This document shows, in pieces, positions 1 to 11,479 of a DNA stretch of 64,000 nt (position 1 is its first letter; every line of letters starts with the position of its first letter). Source of the DNA: Odobenus rosmarus divergens (taxonomy: Eukaryota > Chordata > Mammalia > Carnivora > Odobenidae); contig NW_004451672.1 of the NCBI RefSeq assembly GCF_000321225.1, positions 162,753 to 226,752 of the forward strand, given 5' to 3'. Made by a program: the position numbers and the translations under genes. The notes below the pieces were generated by a model. The model was not told the DNA's origin. It did no database searches and saw only the letters and a program-made list of their open reading frames with translations.

Positions 1-1755
1 TTTGGGATCATTCAAAATGCTCTTAGGAATTCTTATATGAAACAATTGACAAGAGAGACATCATTTATGAAAAAGTCTTGAGGAGACAGTCACTTTTTGA
101 TACTTCATAAAACACATTTTTCAAAATCCTCATTTCATTAATGTGTGCATGCCGCATCATCCAACGGTGCTGCCAAGGGCATCTTAGAGCACCCAGCGTT
201 CTCTTTCAAATGCATTTACATTGCTATCTGCTAGGAAATTGGAAATGATTTTCAATCTCCTCATGATTTTGGCACCTATGGACAGGACCCAAGTGTTTCA
301 CCTTCTATCAGATTACACACCACATGGTTAAAAATTTGTATTTCACAGCATGTGTGTGCATTGCGTTTTCCATTCTTAGCGGCATGGTGGGAACATTACA
401 CAAAGGAACTCCACTGTTTTTATTTCACTTCCTGGCATGCACTTGGTACCAACACCTTCTCTACTGCGGTCTCACTGCTGAGTAAGAAAGGAAGGAACGA
501 AAGGCAAGACAAACAAGGCTGCCCCACTCCTCTGTTTCTGTCACTGGCATCTTTGGCAGCTTATGTGGTTGGCTAATGCAGGCCAGTTCCAGGAGCAAGA
601 AAGAAAGGAATGGCTCCTGGGTTGTGTTTGAGAATGCATCACCTTTCTCCTGCATCCAGAGCCAGTTCTATCCTAAAGGCAAGTGTGGCCTTGGGGGCTG
701 GCTGATCATGACCCTTCTTAGTTCTACCTGTAACCCACTTGCCTGTTCTCCTTGTGGATCTTGCAGAGCTTCCAGGCACCACTAGTGCTGCTGGGACTTT
801 CTGAGTGCTGAACGCCGATGGGGAGGACAGGGAGTTCTGCGGACAAGTACAGAGCCCCTGTCTCCTCAGCCCCAGCATGCTTATCATCCACTAGGCTTTA
901 CTTCCTAAACCAAGTTCAAAGAGGAGTTATTAAGAATTCAAGATGGCATCAGCAGAGCTTTAACTTGAGTGGGCCCCCCACCCACACCCACGACTCTGGT
1001 CCTGCTCATCAGTACATAGGCATGCTCCTCTTCCTCCCATGGGGGAAACACAAACAGACACACAAGAAAACACTTGACCCCACTTTCCCTCCAGCTACCA
1101 CTCAGCTTCACTTCTTCTCTTAGAGCAAAACCTTTGAAAGAGTTCCCTCTACATCTAATCTCCAGTTTCTCTGTTCCCATTTTCTATGGAGTCCGCTGAC
1201 ATCAGGGTTTTGCCCACATCATGGTCACAAAGCTGCTCTTCCCAGAGTCACTAATGAGCCAAATCCAGCGCCAAATCCTAGTCCTGATCTTGATGTGCAA
1301 ACATGTTCTTGCTGTCATTCTGTCTGCTGGCTTTCTAGATGCCACGCTTCATGCTCCATGAGCTCCTTCTATTCTCCCACGGCATGTGCCTCTTTAGCCA
1401 CCCTCTGCACTCCCCAGACCATGTGTTGACATGTTCAGGGAGTCTCCTATGCACCCCCTTTTCTGCCCCTCTAGCATCCTGCTGCCTAGAAGTGAATGAA
1501 GTAACCGGAGATCTATTCAGTCATCATGGCTCACAAGGATGATGGGCCAACAGTGGCGGTAACAAAAACAGAGATCTGGGGGGATGCTTAGGACGTCACT
1601 GGATTTTCATCTATTCATGGCTGGTCTTCCCAACTTCTCTACATGGATAAAATCCTGGTGCTTTGGGTTTTCTGTAACATACAGCTGAATCTGTGATACA
1701 CATTCTGAGAAATTGTTCCTAACTGCCACCATTTTCTAGAATATATAGCTTGGTT
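1..1755. other. non-coding DNA, nothing recognised
   Basis: I see no gene, RNA or repeat that I can name. Short open frames of 60-101 codons occur on both strands, but they overlap each other, lack protein-like composition and have no splice or family support. Composition is ordinary mammalian intergenic or intronic DNA. Confidence 0.6.
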
Positions 1756-1957
1756 GGGGCGCCTGGGTGGCTCAGTCGGTTAAGCGGCTACCTTCAGCTC
1801 AGGTCATGATCCCAGGGGCCTGGGATCAAGTCCCGAGTCAGGTCGGGCTCCCTGCTCAGTGGGGAGCCTGCTTCTCCCTCTCCCTCTGCCTGCCGATTTG
1901 CCTACTTGTGCTCTCTCTCCATCTCTCTGTCAAATAAATAAATTAAATCAAAAAAAT
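1756..1957 (+). mobile_element. Can-SINE (tRNA-derived carnivoran SINE)
   Basis: Full-length element with the head GGGGCGCCTGGGTGGCTCAG, a tRNA-like part with A-box-like (TGGCTCAGTCGG) and B-box-like regions, a pyrimidine-rich middle and an AAATAAATAAATT tail. Imperfect target duplication: TATAGCTTGG before the head and TATACAGCTTG after the tail. Transcribed by RNA polymerase III in life and moved by L1 machinery (family knowledge). Confidence 0.95.
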
Positions 1958-2469
1958 ATATACAGCTTGTTCTAAATATAAGCAAAACATTTACAAGATG
2001 AAAATTCCTTTGGATAGGGAGGGTCAGTACAACTGACTGGGAATGGGATACAACTTAGTTGTCCCTCTGTCCATGGCAAGTAATTCCTATTTCTGAATTC
2101 TTGAGACAATAGGACTTAAGTTTATGTTTGAAAACAGATGAAATCTTGTATAGAAGCCTAACTGTTAGTTGAGAATATATTAAAGAATTGAAACACATAC
2201 TTTTTTATTATTCCAAAAACATTATTGTATTATCATTCTCATTTGGAGATACAATCCATTTGTTATTGAACATTTTATGTAAGGTGTTAATTCTCCTTAG
2301 GATTTATTTTTTCTCATATGAACCTGTACCTTTTTTTTGGAAAAGTCTATATTCTATCCATTTCCTTATGATGATGACTTTGTCATAAATCACGTGACTG
2401 TAAGTCTGCTTCTAAAAGTTATATTTTGTCATTGACTACTGGTCAAGTGGTCAAAAGTTGTACATTATC
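1958..2469. other. unique AT-rich DNA
   Basis: No gene or repeat recognised. A 66-codon open frame at 2188-2388 is hydrophobic but only reflects T-rich sequence. Confidence 0.5.
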
Positions 2470-2700
2470 ATACAGATTTGATTATTATAGCTTTAAAATA
2501 AGTCCTAAAACCCGGTTGTTTACATTTGTCCAGTTTTGTTCTTTTTCATGGTTCCTGTAGGAAATTATGGCATGTCCCATTTCCATATAAATTTTAGAAT
2601 AAGCTTGTCAGTGTTCACAATAAACATGCCGCAGTTCTGACTGGGATCACTTGAATCTACAGATTTACTTGATATTACATACTTTTTCTTAATTTTCTAT
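2470..2700 (-). mobile_element. old L1 ORF2 fragment, antisense
   Basis: The plus strand reads like the complement of the L1 ORF2 3' half: 'ATTATTATAGCTTTAAAATAAGTC', then 'CATTTCCATATAAATTTTAGAATAAGC', then 'GAATCTACAGATTTACTTG', in the order expected for antisense L1. Heavily diverged, no open frame left. Confidence 0.7.
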
Positions 2701-2730
2701 AGTGATTTGTAGAAATATAATTGAGTTTTG

Positions 2731-2868
2731 TAAGGTGACAGATGGTAATTACCCTTACTGTGGTGAGCATAGAATGTATAAAATTGTCAAATCACTACAT
2801 TTTACACCTGAAACTAATATAACATTGTATATCAACTGTACTCCAACAACAACAAAAAGAATTAAGTA
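2731..2868 (+). mobile_element. L1 3' UTR end, sense
   Basis: Contains the carnivoran L1 3' terminal text 'GGTAATTACCCTTACTGTGG', 'CACCTGAAACTAATATAACA' and 'TATATCAACTGTACTCCAAC', ending in a CAACAACAACAAAAAG A-rich tail. It is 5' truncated and lies beside an antisense ORF2 scrap, so these are two separate insertions. Confidence 0.85.
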
Positions 2869-3067
2869 AATTTAATGAGTTGCCATAAGTTGGGTCAAAG
2901 GAAGACCTTTATTTGCAACTTGAGTGAAAGATGTCTTGTTTCCTTTAGCTATAGAGATCTGAAGTGAGAAATATTTTCATTTCTTCTGGGATTCTTGCTG
3001 CTTATAATAAAAATAAATTTCCTTTGTACGGATAAAAATGATCTCAGTTAGGTCTCACATTCTTCAA

Positions 3068-3197
3068 GGCTGAAATTATTACCTCCATTACTAATGAGAA
3101 ATAAGTTCAGGAAAGCTAAATCAGTTGTTGATGAATAGACAGTGTCAGAGGTGGGTCTTGAACATAGATATTCTGACTCCAAATCCAGGGTTCTTTT
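3068..3197 (+). mobile_element. MIR SINE fragment
   Basis: Matches the MIR core in order: 'ATTATTACCTCCATTACTAATGAG' like the consensus 'attatccccattttacagatgag', then 'CAGTGTCAGAGGTGGGTCTTGAAC', then 'CTGACTCCAAATCCAGGGTTCTT'. An ancient mammalian SINE; diverged and truncated at both ends. Confidence 0.75.
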
Positions 3198-6100
3198 CAT
3201 ATAAAGATTGCTTTATTAAGTAACATATATTTGTATCCAGACTCAAAAATAGACATCAAGAGTCTACTGTCACTTTGACATCTGAACTCCAAGTTTGTTG
3301 ATTTTTATTGGTCATCAGTGTGATCTGGACCATGCTGAGTGTTAAGAAGAACAAATCAAAATTTTCAAGTCATTATGGAATACATAACATTGATAGGCAA
3401 CATTTATTACTACCCAATGGATGAATCTCTCCTTTTCCTTCCTGGACAAAGTTGACAGTTACATAACGATGACATGAACTAGGCTATGGGATTTAGTCAT
3501 ACTTAGGGTGACTTAAATCCAATTGCCACACTTAGAGTTACTTATCCATTGCTATGAATGCCTTGACTTATTGGAACCCACTGGCAAAACCCACAGTATT
3601 CTGCTAGAATAAGATATTTTCACCACAGTCAAGCAGAATAATGCTGGTAGGGATGAGAATTGAATATATCAGAATCCCTATTTTTCATGATTGAGGCTAA
3701 GGAAAAGTGGAGAGCCAAATCAATTTTCTGACCTGGTAAAATGGCTTAATATCATTTTAGAAATTGAAGACATTATAAATATAATCCATTTTAAACTTTT
3801 TAACACTAGATATAAAGCAGAAAATATAATTCTTTATTGGGAGCTCTTACAAAGGAAACATTATATTTTCAGTTATTACGTTAAAATTAGCATGTTAGAA
3901 AATACTAATTTTAAAAAGCAAAGGTTACTGGTTAAAATGATCCAATCCTTTTTAGTCATAAAATCTAACTTCTTTTAATATTTACATGTATGATAATTTT
4001 GATGAGAAATAATGCAGAACTGCAGTAAGGAAAAGAGATGATGAAGAGCATTTAAAAACGAGTACTGTTGTAAGGGTCTTAGCATCTACTTGGAAGTACC
4101 TCCTAGCACTTTTATACAAATTTAGGACCAGGACTGAGGAGACTGTGTTCCATCCTCTGGATTTGAGCTCATCACACAAACTCTTCTGAAAAATAATGGT
4201 TATAGCATTATCATCTGGTAGGATTCTTTTTCTTCTTTTAATTGCAGAGATATCAGTATTTTTACTCCAATTACTCCTAAATTCAGAGCCATTACACTGA
4301 CAAATATATATATTCATATATTATATAGAAATATATTTGTGTATATATTTATATATATGGTATGCATATATATTGAATATAAAAAATCTTGACTTCAAAG
4401 AATTTTACTATTTAGATGTTGGGGGAAAAATGTATGTGATAAAATTGTCAGTGTCAAATAGTGTTCTTAATCAAAAGCCCAAGTTATCTACACACAGTGA
4501 TCTTGCTAGAAAACGTGATATTCATATCCACACTGCACTATACTTATCAGAATCTAGGTTGTGGGAAATGACATTTATGGGGACTTTTTAAAGTACTTGA
4601 AATCTATTTGTCTAGATCAGGGACTGGTCATTTGGAGCACACATTACCAGATGGTAATCAGATTCAGGTATCTGCTTTAAGCCAGAACCATGGTCCCCTG
4701 AAATGCTCTATAAATTCTGGGTGTATTGAATTGCCCTTCTCTGGGGAGATGCTCCATGCCTTTCACAGGTCCTCAAAGATTAGAAAAATATAAATGATGT
4801 CATTTGGGGTCATAAAATCCCTTTCACTGAATTGTATTTTGGTCTTGTCGTCCATCACGAACCTTAAATGCAGAACTTCATGGAACGATCGCGTCGGTGT
4901 AACCACTACATTTATTGTGGGGATTTTGTTTCATGAAGTTGCGTCCACGACGTGACTACAAAGGAAAATTGTGTTTCACAGTGGAGTACCTGGGACAGCT
5001 GTGACCCTGTGCTTCCTCTGAGCAACCTGTCCCTACTGTCTCATAGATACTCATTGTTTCTACCTGTCCTTATTGGATGCAGGTGGTGGCAGAAACTGCT
5101 GTAGGACGGGGGACCTCATCCTAGACAAAACAGATGAAAGCCCTCTTCTTTACAGAGTCTCCATCTTGTGACTCCATGAATTTTACTTTCCAGGGGCTGA
5201 CCTTGTGGACATGGGGCATTGTGAATTGGAAAACTGATGCACTTCTTTTCATGTCTTAGCTGTGAGGAAGTCCTCAGACCTCTTACAGGCCTGCTATAGC
5301 AATCGTGTTGGATTTTACAGTACAGATTTGTATGAACTCACTTTCTTCTTTTATTCTATTTCCCTTCATCCTAATGTCTTTCTACATTTTGAAACCACTT
5401 TAAATTTTCTTGAAAATGCAACAACAAATAAAATTTAAAAGTAAAGCTATCTCAGTTAATTATTAACAGATGATTTAAAGCAGGGTATGTATTCTTTAAT
5501 CAAAAAGATTTCTAGTCGCGTTTCAGGGAATTTGGAATACAAGTTATATTTGCTTTATTTCTCCTGGAATTTTGAATAACCCAGAATAAAGCCCCAGGTT
5601 AAGCAAAATAGTTCATGAAAAATCTGAGACTTTTGAATTTTTTTTTTTTAAGGAGCCCTCCAACAAACCCAGGTGTTTTACCAATGATTGATTTTATGCA
5701 GGACTGGTTACATGATTTCTGACCCCCAATGCAAGATGAAAATGCAGGGTCCCCTGCTCGAGGCATATTAACAATTTTTAGACAGTGCCAGCAGATCATA
5801 AACTAAGGTCAGGCTGTTCTGGACGAGGGGCCCTGTGTGACCTCACAAATCCTACACGCATGAATCTGACCAGGTCATGGATGTTAGAGTCTAATTTTTG
5901 GTGAAGTTCAATTTTCCTGTTTTAAAAAAAAATTGTTTTGGTGCAAGTTAGAAGAAGTGAACCATGAGAGAACTATTTCACAATGTGAATGTGAGGACAT
6001 GATAGTGTCTGCTGGCCTCAGTCCCACCATGGGGGAGATCTCCAGGCATGCCATGATGCTAGCATGCCTCACGCTGAGTGTATGACCATCTAAAAGCACA

Positions 6101-6389
6101 GTAGGGGTGATTACTCTGCTTATAAAGAATTGCTGGCAGTGACACAAAGAATTCAACTGCAGGGTCTTTCAGCATCAAAGGAACTAGGAAAACATCTACT
6201 GTGATACACTTAATGAAATGTCATTAACTTGAACTTGGGACAGTCATTTTACCTCTTGGTGAAAATTTCATAATCTTTTTTATTCAAATATCTTTGTTAT
6301 TCTAAAGAGTGTCATAGGCTGGTGAAATACATTTGCAGAAAGTTAATAAGATCTGAGAAAACTGACCAAAGCTGGGGGTAGGGGGAAGC
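3198..6389. other. non-coding DNA, AT-rich with one CpG-bearing stretch
   Basis: No gene recognised. It includes a T/A-rich low-complexity patch at about 4316-4382. A stretch at about 4860-5230 is unusually rich in CpG for this neighbourhood (AACGATCGCGTCGG, GTCCACGACGTGAC); it could be the remains of an LTR, but I cannot name a family. Text at 4600-4790 might be an old DNA-transposon scrap; also unproven. Confidence 0.45.
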
Positions 6390-8295
6390 TTCCTGAAACT
6401 AATGGGATATTATAGCAAGGATGCAGAACACAAGGTTAATATACATATGTCAATCACAGCACCATTTATATGAGCACCCCAGAAATGAAATATTTAGGTA
6501 TAAATCTAACAAGAGTTTATGAGAACAACTACTTTGATGAATGAAATCAAATGACTACGTAAATGGAGAGAGATTCCATGTCGGTGGACAGGAAGACTCA
6601 ACTTTGTCAAGATGTCAGTTCTTTTACTTTGATTTGTAGATTCCACACAATCCTCAATAAAGATCTCAGCAGGTCATTGTGTGGAGAGCAACAAACTAAC
6701 TCTCAAGTTTAGAGGGAGATGCAAATGACCCAGAGCAGCCAACATTTCTGAAAAGGAAGAACTAAGTTGGAGGATTGATATTTCTCAACATCAAGACAAT
6801 GTGGTATTGGTGAAAAAAGAAACAAACAGATCAACGTAACAGTGGAGACCCACAAATAGAGTAAACTAATCTTTGACCAAGGAACAAAGGCAGTAGAGAA
6901 ATATAGTCTTTTCCACAAATGGCACCGGAACATCTGGACCTCCACATGCAAAAAAAAATTAATCTAGACATAGACCCTACAACCTTCACAAAAATGAAGT
7001 CAAAATGGGTTATAAACATAAATCTAAAACCCCTAGAAGAGGATGTAGGAGAAAAGCTAGATGACTTTGGGTTTGAGGATGACTTTTTTGATACAATGCC
7101 AAAGAGACGATCCATGAGAGAATAGATAAAATTAAAATCTTCTGCTCTGCAAAAGACACTGCCAAGAACATAAGGAGACATGCCACAGACTGGGAGAAAA
7201 TTTTTGGAAAAGACACATCTGATAAAATATACAAAGAAGTCTTAAAATCCAGCAATAATGAACAACTGATTTAAAAATGTGCAACTGATCTGAACAGACA
7301 CCTCACCAAAGAGGATACTCAGATGGAAAATAAGCACAGGAAAAGCAAGTTAAAACAATACTGAGAGTCACATCATATATCATCAAGATAAAGCAAATTA
7401 AAACAACAATGAGATTCTCCTACATACCTATTAGAATGGTCAACATCCAGAATGCTGAAAATGCCAAATGCTCATGAGGATACAAAGCAGCAGAAACTCT
7501 CAGTCAATGCTGGTGGGAATCCACATTGGTACAGGCACTTTGCAAGTCAAGTGTTTGGTTTTTTGCAAACTAAACATTCTTTTACCATAAGATCCAGCAA
7601 TCATGCTCCTTGGCATTCACTTAAAGGAGTTGAAAACGTATGTTCACACAAAACCTGCACACAGATGTATATAGCAATTTCATTCATGATTTCCAAAACT
7701 GGGAAGTAACCAGGATATCCTTCAGTAGGTGAATGGATAAACTATGGTCCATCCAGACAATAGAAACTTATTCAGCGCTAAAAAGAAATGAGTACTGAAG
7801 CCATAAAGAGACATTGGAGGAACCTATAATGCATATTACTCAGTGAAAGACACCAATCTGAAAGGTCTACACCCTGTAGGATTCCAACTCTATGACATCC
7901 TGGAGAAGGCAAAACTATGGAGAGAGGAAATGATCTGTGGTTTCCAGGGGTTGGAGGGAGGGGGGAATGAATGGTCAGCATAGGGAATTTTTAGGGCAGT
8001 GAATGACTCTATGTGACACTATAATGGTGGGTACATGTCATTATACATTCGCCCAAACATAGAATGAACAATACCGGAAGTCTACCCTAATGTTAAGTAT
8101 GGACTTTGGTTGATGATGATGTGTTAATATAGGCTCATCATTGTAACAAATATTCCACTCTGGCACAGGATATGGTTAATGGGGAGGCTGTGCATGTGTG
8201 GGAACAGAGGGTATGTAGAAACCCTCTGTACTTTCCATTCAATTTTGTTGTGAACCTTAAAGTGCTCTAAAAATAAAGTGTATTAAAAATATAAA
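6390..8295 (+). mobile_element. old L1 (L1M type), ORF2 3' part plus 3' UTR, sense
   Basis: The order is that of an L1: 'AGCAAGGATGCAGAACACAAGGTTAATATAC' and 'TTAGGTATAAATCTAACAAGAG' (ORF2), then 'TCTTCTGCTCTGCAAAAGACACTG', 'AATGCTGGTGGGAATCCACATTGG', 'GATCCAGCAATCATGCTCCTTGG', 'GTCCATCCAGACAATAGAAAC' and 'CTATGGAGAGAGGAAATGATC', ending in an A-rich tail. Stops and frameshifts throughout; the longest surviving frames are under 90 codons. A second copy of the same family region lies at 46195-47886. Confidence 0.9.
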
Positions 8296-8299
8296 AACA

Positions 8300-9817
8300 T
8301 GGTATGGATTCAGTGACGATTATCCTTAGGAATTTTATGTCATTGAAATACTTGATTTTTATTGTGAATCTGAAATGCAAAGGCAAAGAAGCAGACATTG
8401 CCTCATGCAAAGAATCCAGGTTTTGGTGAAGCATTCTGGATTGAGGTGTTTTTTTAGGATTACATTTTCATGTTTTATCCTAATTCTAGATGTTAAGTCA
8501 CCAGATAAATCTGTTTCCCTTTCCTTCTGTCTTAACTAAAACATTAATGTTGGACCCAAATGGCACTTTCTCAATTTTACAATTTACCCTCCTTCTGGGA
8601 ATGGGTAAAGTGCACACACTCTCCCAGGAGATCAGGTGTCGTGCCTAGAATGGTTACCCTCACATGGAGGACTTTTGAACCTCGAGTAAATAATAATTGT
8701 AATCAAGCTCTCCACCCATAATCGTCCAAAAGCTGAACCAAGAACCTGAGAGGCATGGCTTTCAGTGTGATTTATGCCCCTGATTTTTCAATTTGAAAGA
8801 GCTTGTCAGATTTCTTGACATTCAGAGAAGATGTTTTTCTTTTTCTACTGTGGATAAATGTTCATTATCCTTAATTGGCGTTAAGTGTGAGCATCTTGCT
8901 CGTGATTGCCCATCAGTCCGCGGCTCCTAGTTCAGCCTCATTAGGTTTCCTGTTTACACTCACTATAAGGAAACAGGTTAGAAATATTATAGGCAGGGCC
9001 TAAAAGCCTTCAAAAAATATTTGCATTGTGTCAAATTGCCAGTCCTTGCACAAGCTAACAATTTATTTTCTCCTCATAACCGTGAATGCTACAAATTTTG
9101 TGGCTTACACTGCAATTTCATTTAAAAAGCATTATAGCCTGCAATCTGAGTTCATTTGGTGCTAGTCTGGTAAATGGCCATCTCTCATATCAAAAATTTC
9201 AATCTAAGTACTGATCGGTGGGTTAATATTATAGAAAGTGTGCCCTAGGGGAACATAAAGAGATGGTTGGATTTTAGGGCCTGGTAAAATAGTTCTGTAC
9301 TCCAAAACGGAAACTGTTTAATCAACAAAACGACATGGAATAAATATGCCCCTTCCTGGTGTTTCAGTTTGAGTGATCCTTCACCAAAATCTTACAATTT
9401 TTTATCATGTACTTTTGTTTGTTTCAGATGTTAATTTTAAAAGGTCTATTCATTTTCTAGAAGCATAAATTGATATATAGACATACTGCCCTGCAAATAA
9501 ATAAAATAAAAATAAAATTGAAATATTTTTGCAAATATTTAGAAACCCTGTGATAGCTTCTTTGGCATTCACTGTGGGGTCTCGCGGGGTGGTCTTCTCT
9601 GCACCCAATCCCCCTCTTTTTATGAGTTAGGAGAGGTCCTTTAATAAAATTTTGGTATTGAATGCCTGAGTATTATTCCTCATGAGTAGCATTTTCTTGC
9701 AGGGTCATCTTTCAAATGGTTGGAGGGAGACAGGGCTGACTGCTCCCCAGTGGGCCCATGGCAGTCCCATGCCCAGCATGTCAAAACCCTGTGCAGTAGC
9801 ACCCATGATAGCCAGCA
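8300..9817. other. unique DNA, possible conserved non-coding element
   Basis: No repeat recognised. The part from about 8740 to 9240 is free of repeats, balanced in composition and rich in homeodomain- and POU-like words (TTTGCAT, TTAATTGG, TAAT). This resembles conserved enhancers in gene deserts, but that is an inference that needs an alignment. Confidence 0.3.
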
Positions 9818-9940
9818 GGATAGGCGTTATTATCTTCCATGTGCAGTCAGATGCACCCGGGCTCCGAAGACTAAGGAATTTGCTCAGGGCTCCAGGGGAG
9901 GCAGTGATGAACTGTGGTGCCAGCCCTGGGCTTCTTAGGA
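9818..9940 (+). mobile_element. MIR SINE fragment
   Basis: 'GATAGGCGTTATTATCTTCCATGTGCAG' followed by 'GACTAAGGAATTTGCTCAGGGCTCC' and 'GGTGCCAGCCCTGGGCTTCTTAGG' follows the MIR order (tact-attattatc, ttaagtaacttgcccagggtc, right end). Diverged. Confidence 0.6.
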
Positions 9941-10472
9941 TTCACATGCCCTTCTGCCTTCGTGGGCCTGTCTCTGCTGTGATCTTCCCTCACAGAGGCA
10001 GAAGGACAATCCTGATTTGGAACGAAGGGAAGTCATTGCTTGGAGCGTGAGGTGGCTGTGCAGGGTTGGCATGGTCCGGCCCAGACAAAGCTCTGTGACG
10101 TGTTGTGAGGTCAGTCCGTGGTCCCGTGGCATCACTGCCTCATCCTCTTTTAGCACCAAAGAAGGGGTCGGACTGCCTTCCAAGGCTCCCTCCAAATTGC
10201 TGCCTGTGGCGACTAAATACTGGGGTGTGTGGCTGATGTGGAGGATGGAGAACTGAGAAAGTTTACATTTACGAAATAAGTAAATGTAAAAATAGCTTGT
10301 TCTCTACAATAAGCTCTCTGACGGCACTGGGTTACCCAGCCGCTGGAGAGTCAACCAAACATTATTTCTGGCAACTCTTCTGAAATATTTAATTTTTAGT
10401 ATTTCTGTTTGCTTAATGAAATTGCAAGATCTTCAAGGTCAATACATCCAATGCTACACAGATTTGGGATTA
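9941..10472. other. unique DNA with a perfect 11-bp hairpin
   Basis: No gene recognised. At 10262-10290 the arms TTTACATTTAC and GTAAATGTAAA are exact reverse complements around a GAAATAA loop. The last 12 bases (GATTTGGGATTA, 10461-10472) are the left target duplication of the next SINE. Confidence 0.6.
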
Positions 10473-10690
10473 CTTTTTCTTGAAGAATTATTTATTTATT
10501 TTAGAGAGAGTGAGAGAGAGAGCATGGCAGGGGAAGGAGCAGCAGAGGGAGAGAGAAAGTGAGAATCTCCAGCAGACTCCTGGCTGAGAATGGAGCCTGA
10601 CTCGGGGCTTGATTTCAACAACCCTGAGATCATGACCTGAGCTGAAATCAAGAATCAGACGCTTAAGAGACTGCACTACCCAGGCACCCT
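10473..10690 (-). mobile_element. Can-SINE, antisense
   Basis: Antisense order: T-rich tail complement, purine-rich middle (GAGAGAGTGAGAGAGAGAGC), 'CAACCCTGAGATCATGACCTGAGC', and the head complement 'CCCAGGCACCC'. A perfect 12-bp target duplication GATTTGGGATTA flanks it at 10461-10472 and 10691-10702. Confidence 0.95.
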
Positions 10691-10764
10691 GATTTGGGAT
10701 TAATTTTAACGAATAATAAGAATAATACAACATGGGATGATAATGAATAATGAGTTCTTAATCT

Positions 10765-10892
10765 CATGTTAGAAATGATGCACAGACGAGTCAAGTAACC
10801 CTCCCAGGGTCACACAGCCACTCCATTGCAAACCAGACTTAAAGAAGTCCAGAAGTCCCACTGTATACTGAGTGGTTTTAACCACTACCCTC
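10765..10892 (+). mobile_element. MIR SINE fragment
   Basis: 'GAGTCAAGTAACCCTCCCAGGGTCACACAGCCACT' corresponds to the MIR 'ttaagtaacttgcccagggtcacacagct' region, and 'GTGGTTTTAACCACTACCCT' to its 'cttaaccactatgct' right end. Confidence 0.8.
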
Positions 10893-11023
10893 TAATTCCA
10901 AGCTTATTCTCTGCAGTATCTGACACACCTCTTACAAATGCATTTTAGGCCTGAAAAATGGGCTAGTACTAGGGATTTTCTAGTTCACGCTTGAATCAGC
11001 ATACAGATAAAAGCACATCATTC

Positions 11024-11201
11024 GGGCGCCTGGGTAGCTCAGATGGGTAAGCGTCTGCCTTCGGCTCAGGTCATGATCCCAGGGTCCTGGGATCGAGTCC
11101 CGCATCGGGCTCCCTGCTCCTTGGGAGCCTGCTTCTCCCTCTGCCTCTCTCTCTCTCTCTCTCTGTCTCTCATGAATAAATAAATAAAATCTTAAAAAAA
11201 A
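11024..11201 (+). mobile_element. Can-SINE, young
   Basis: Nearly intact: GGGCGCCTGGGTAGCTCAG head, 'GGTCATGATCCCAGGGTCC' and 'GGGATCGAGTCCCGCATCGG' tRNA-like parts, a CT repeat, AAATAAATAAAATC and poly(A). Perfect 15-bp target duplication AAAAGCACATCATTC at 11009-11023 and 11202-11216, so the insertion is fairly recent. Confidence 0.97.
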
Positions 11202-11327
11202 AAAAGCACATCATTCTATGTGAAGCTTCCTATGATGTTTTGTTGAAAAACACACCAAACTCAAAATACTCTTTAAGAAAAAAAAGGGGGGGGAGAGATA
11301 TTCTGCAAAGCCAGAGGACAGAGTGCC

Positions 11328-11470
11328 TCTTTGTTTTATTTTATTTATTTTTTAATAGGTTCTACAGCCAGCAGAGCCCAACTCGGGGCTTGAACTCAAG
11401 ACCCTGATATCAAGACCTGAGCTGAAAATGAGACTCAGACGCTTCATTGACGGAGCCACCCAGGCACCCT
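11328..11470 (-). mobile_element. Can-SINE, antisense, short form
   Basis: The T-rich end is followed by 'CAACTCGGGGCTTGAACTCA', 'CAAGACCTGAGCTGAAAATGAG' and 'GGAGCCACCCAGGCACCC'. The purine-rich middle is mostly missing, so the element is only 143 bp. Target duplication CAGAGTGCC at 11319-11327 and 11471-11479. Confidence 0.9.
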
Positions 11471-11479
11471 CAGAGTGCC

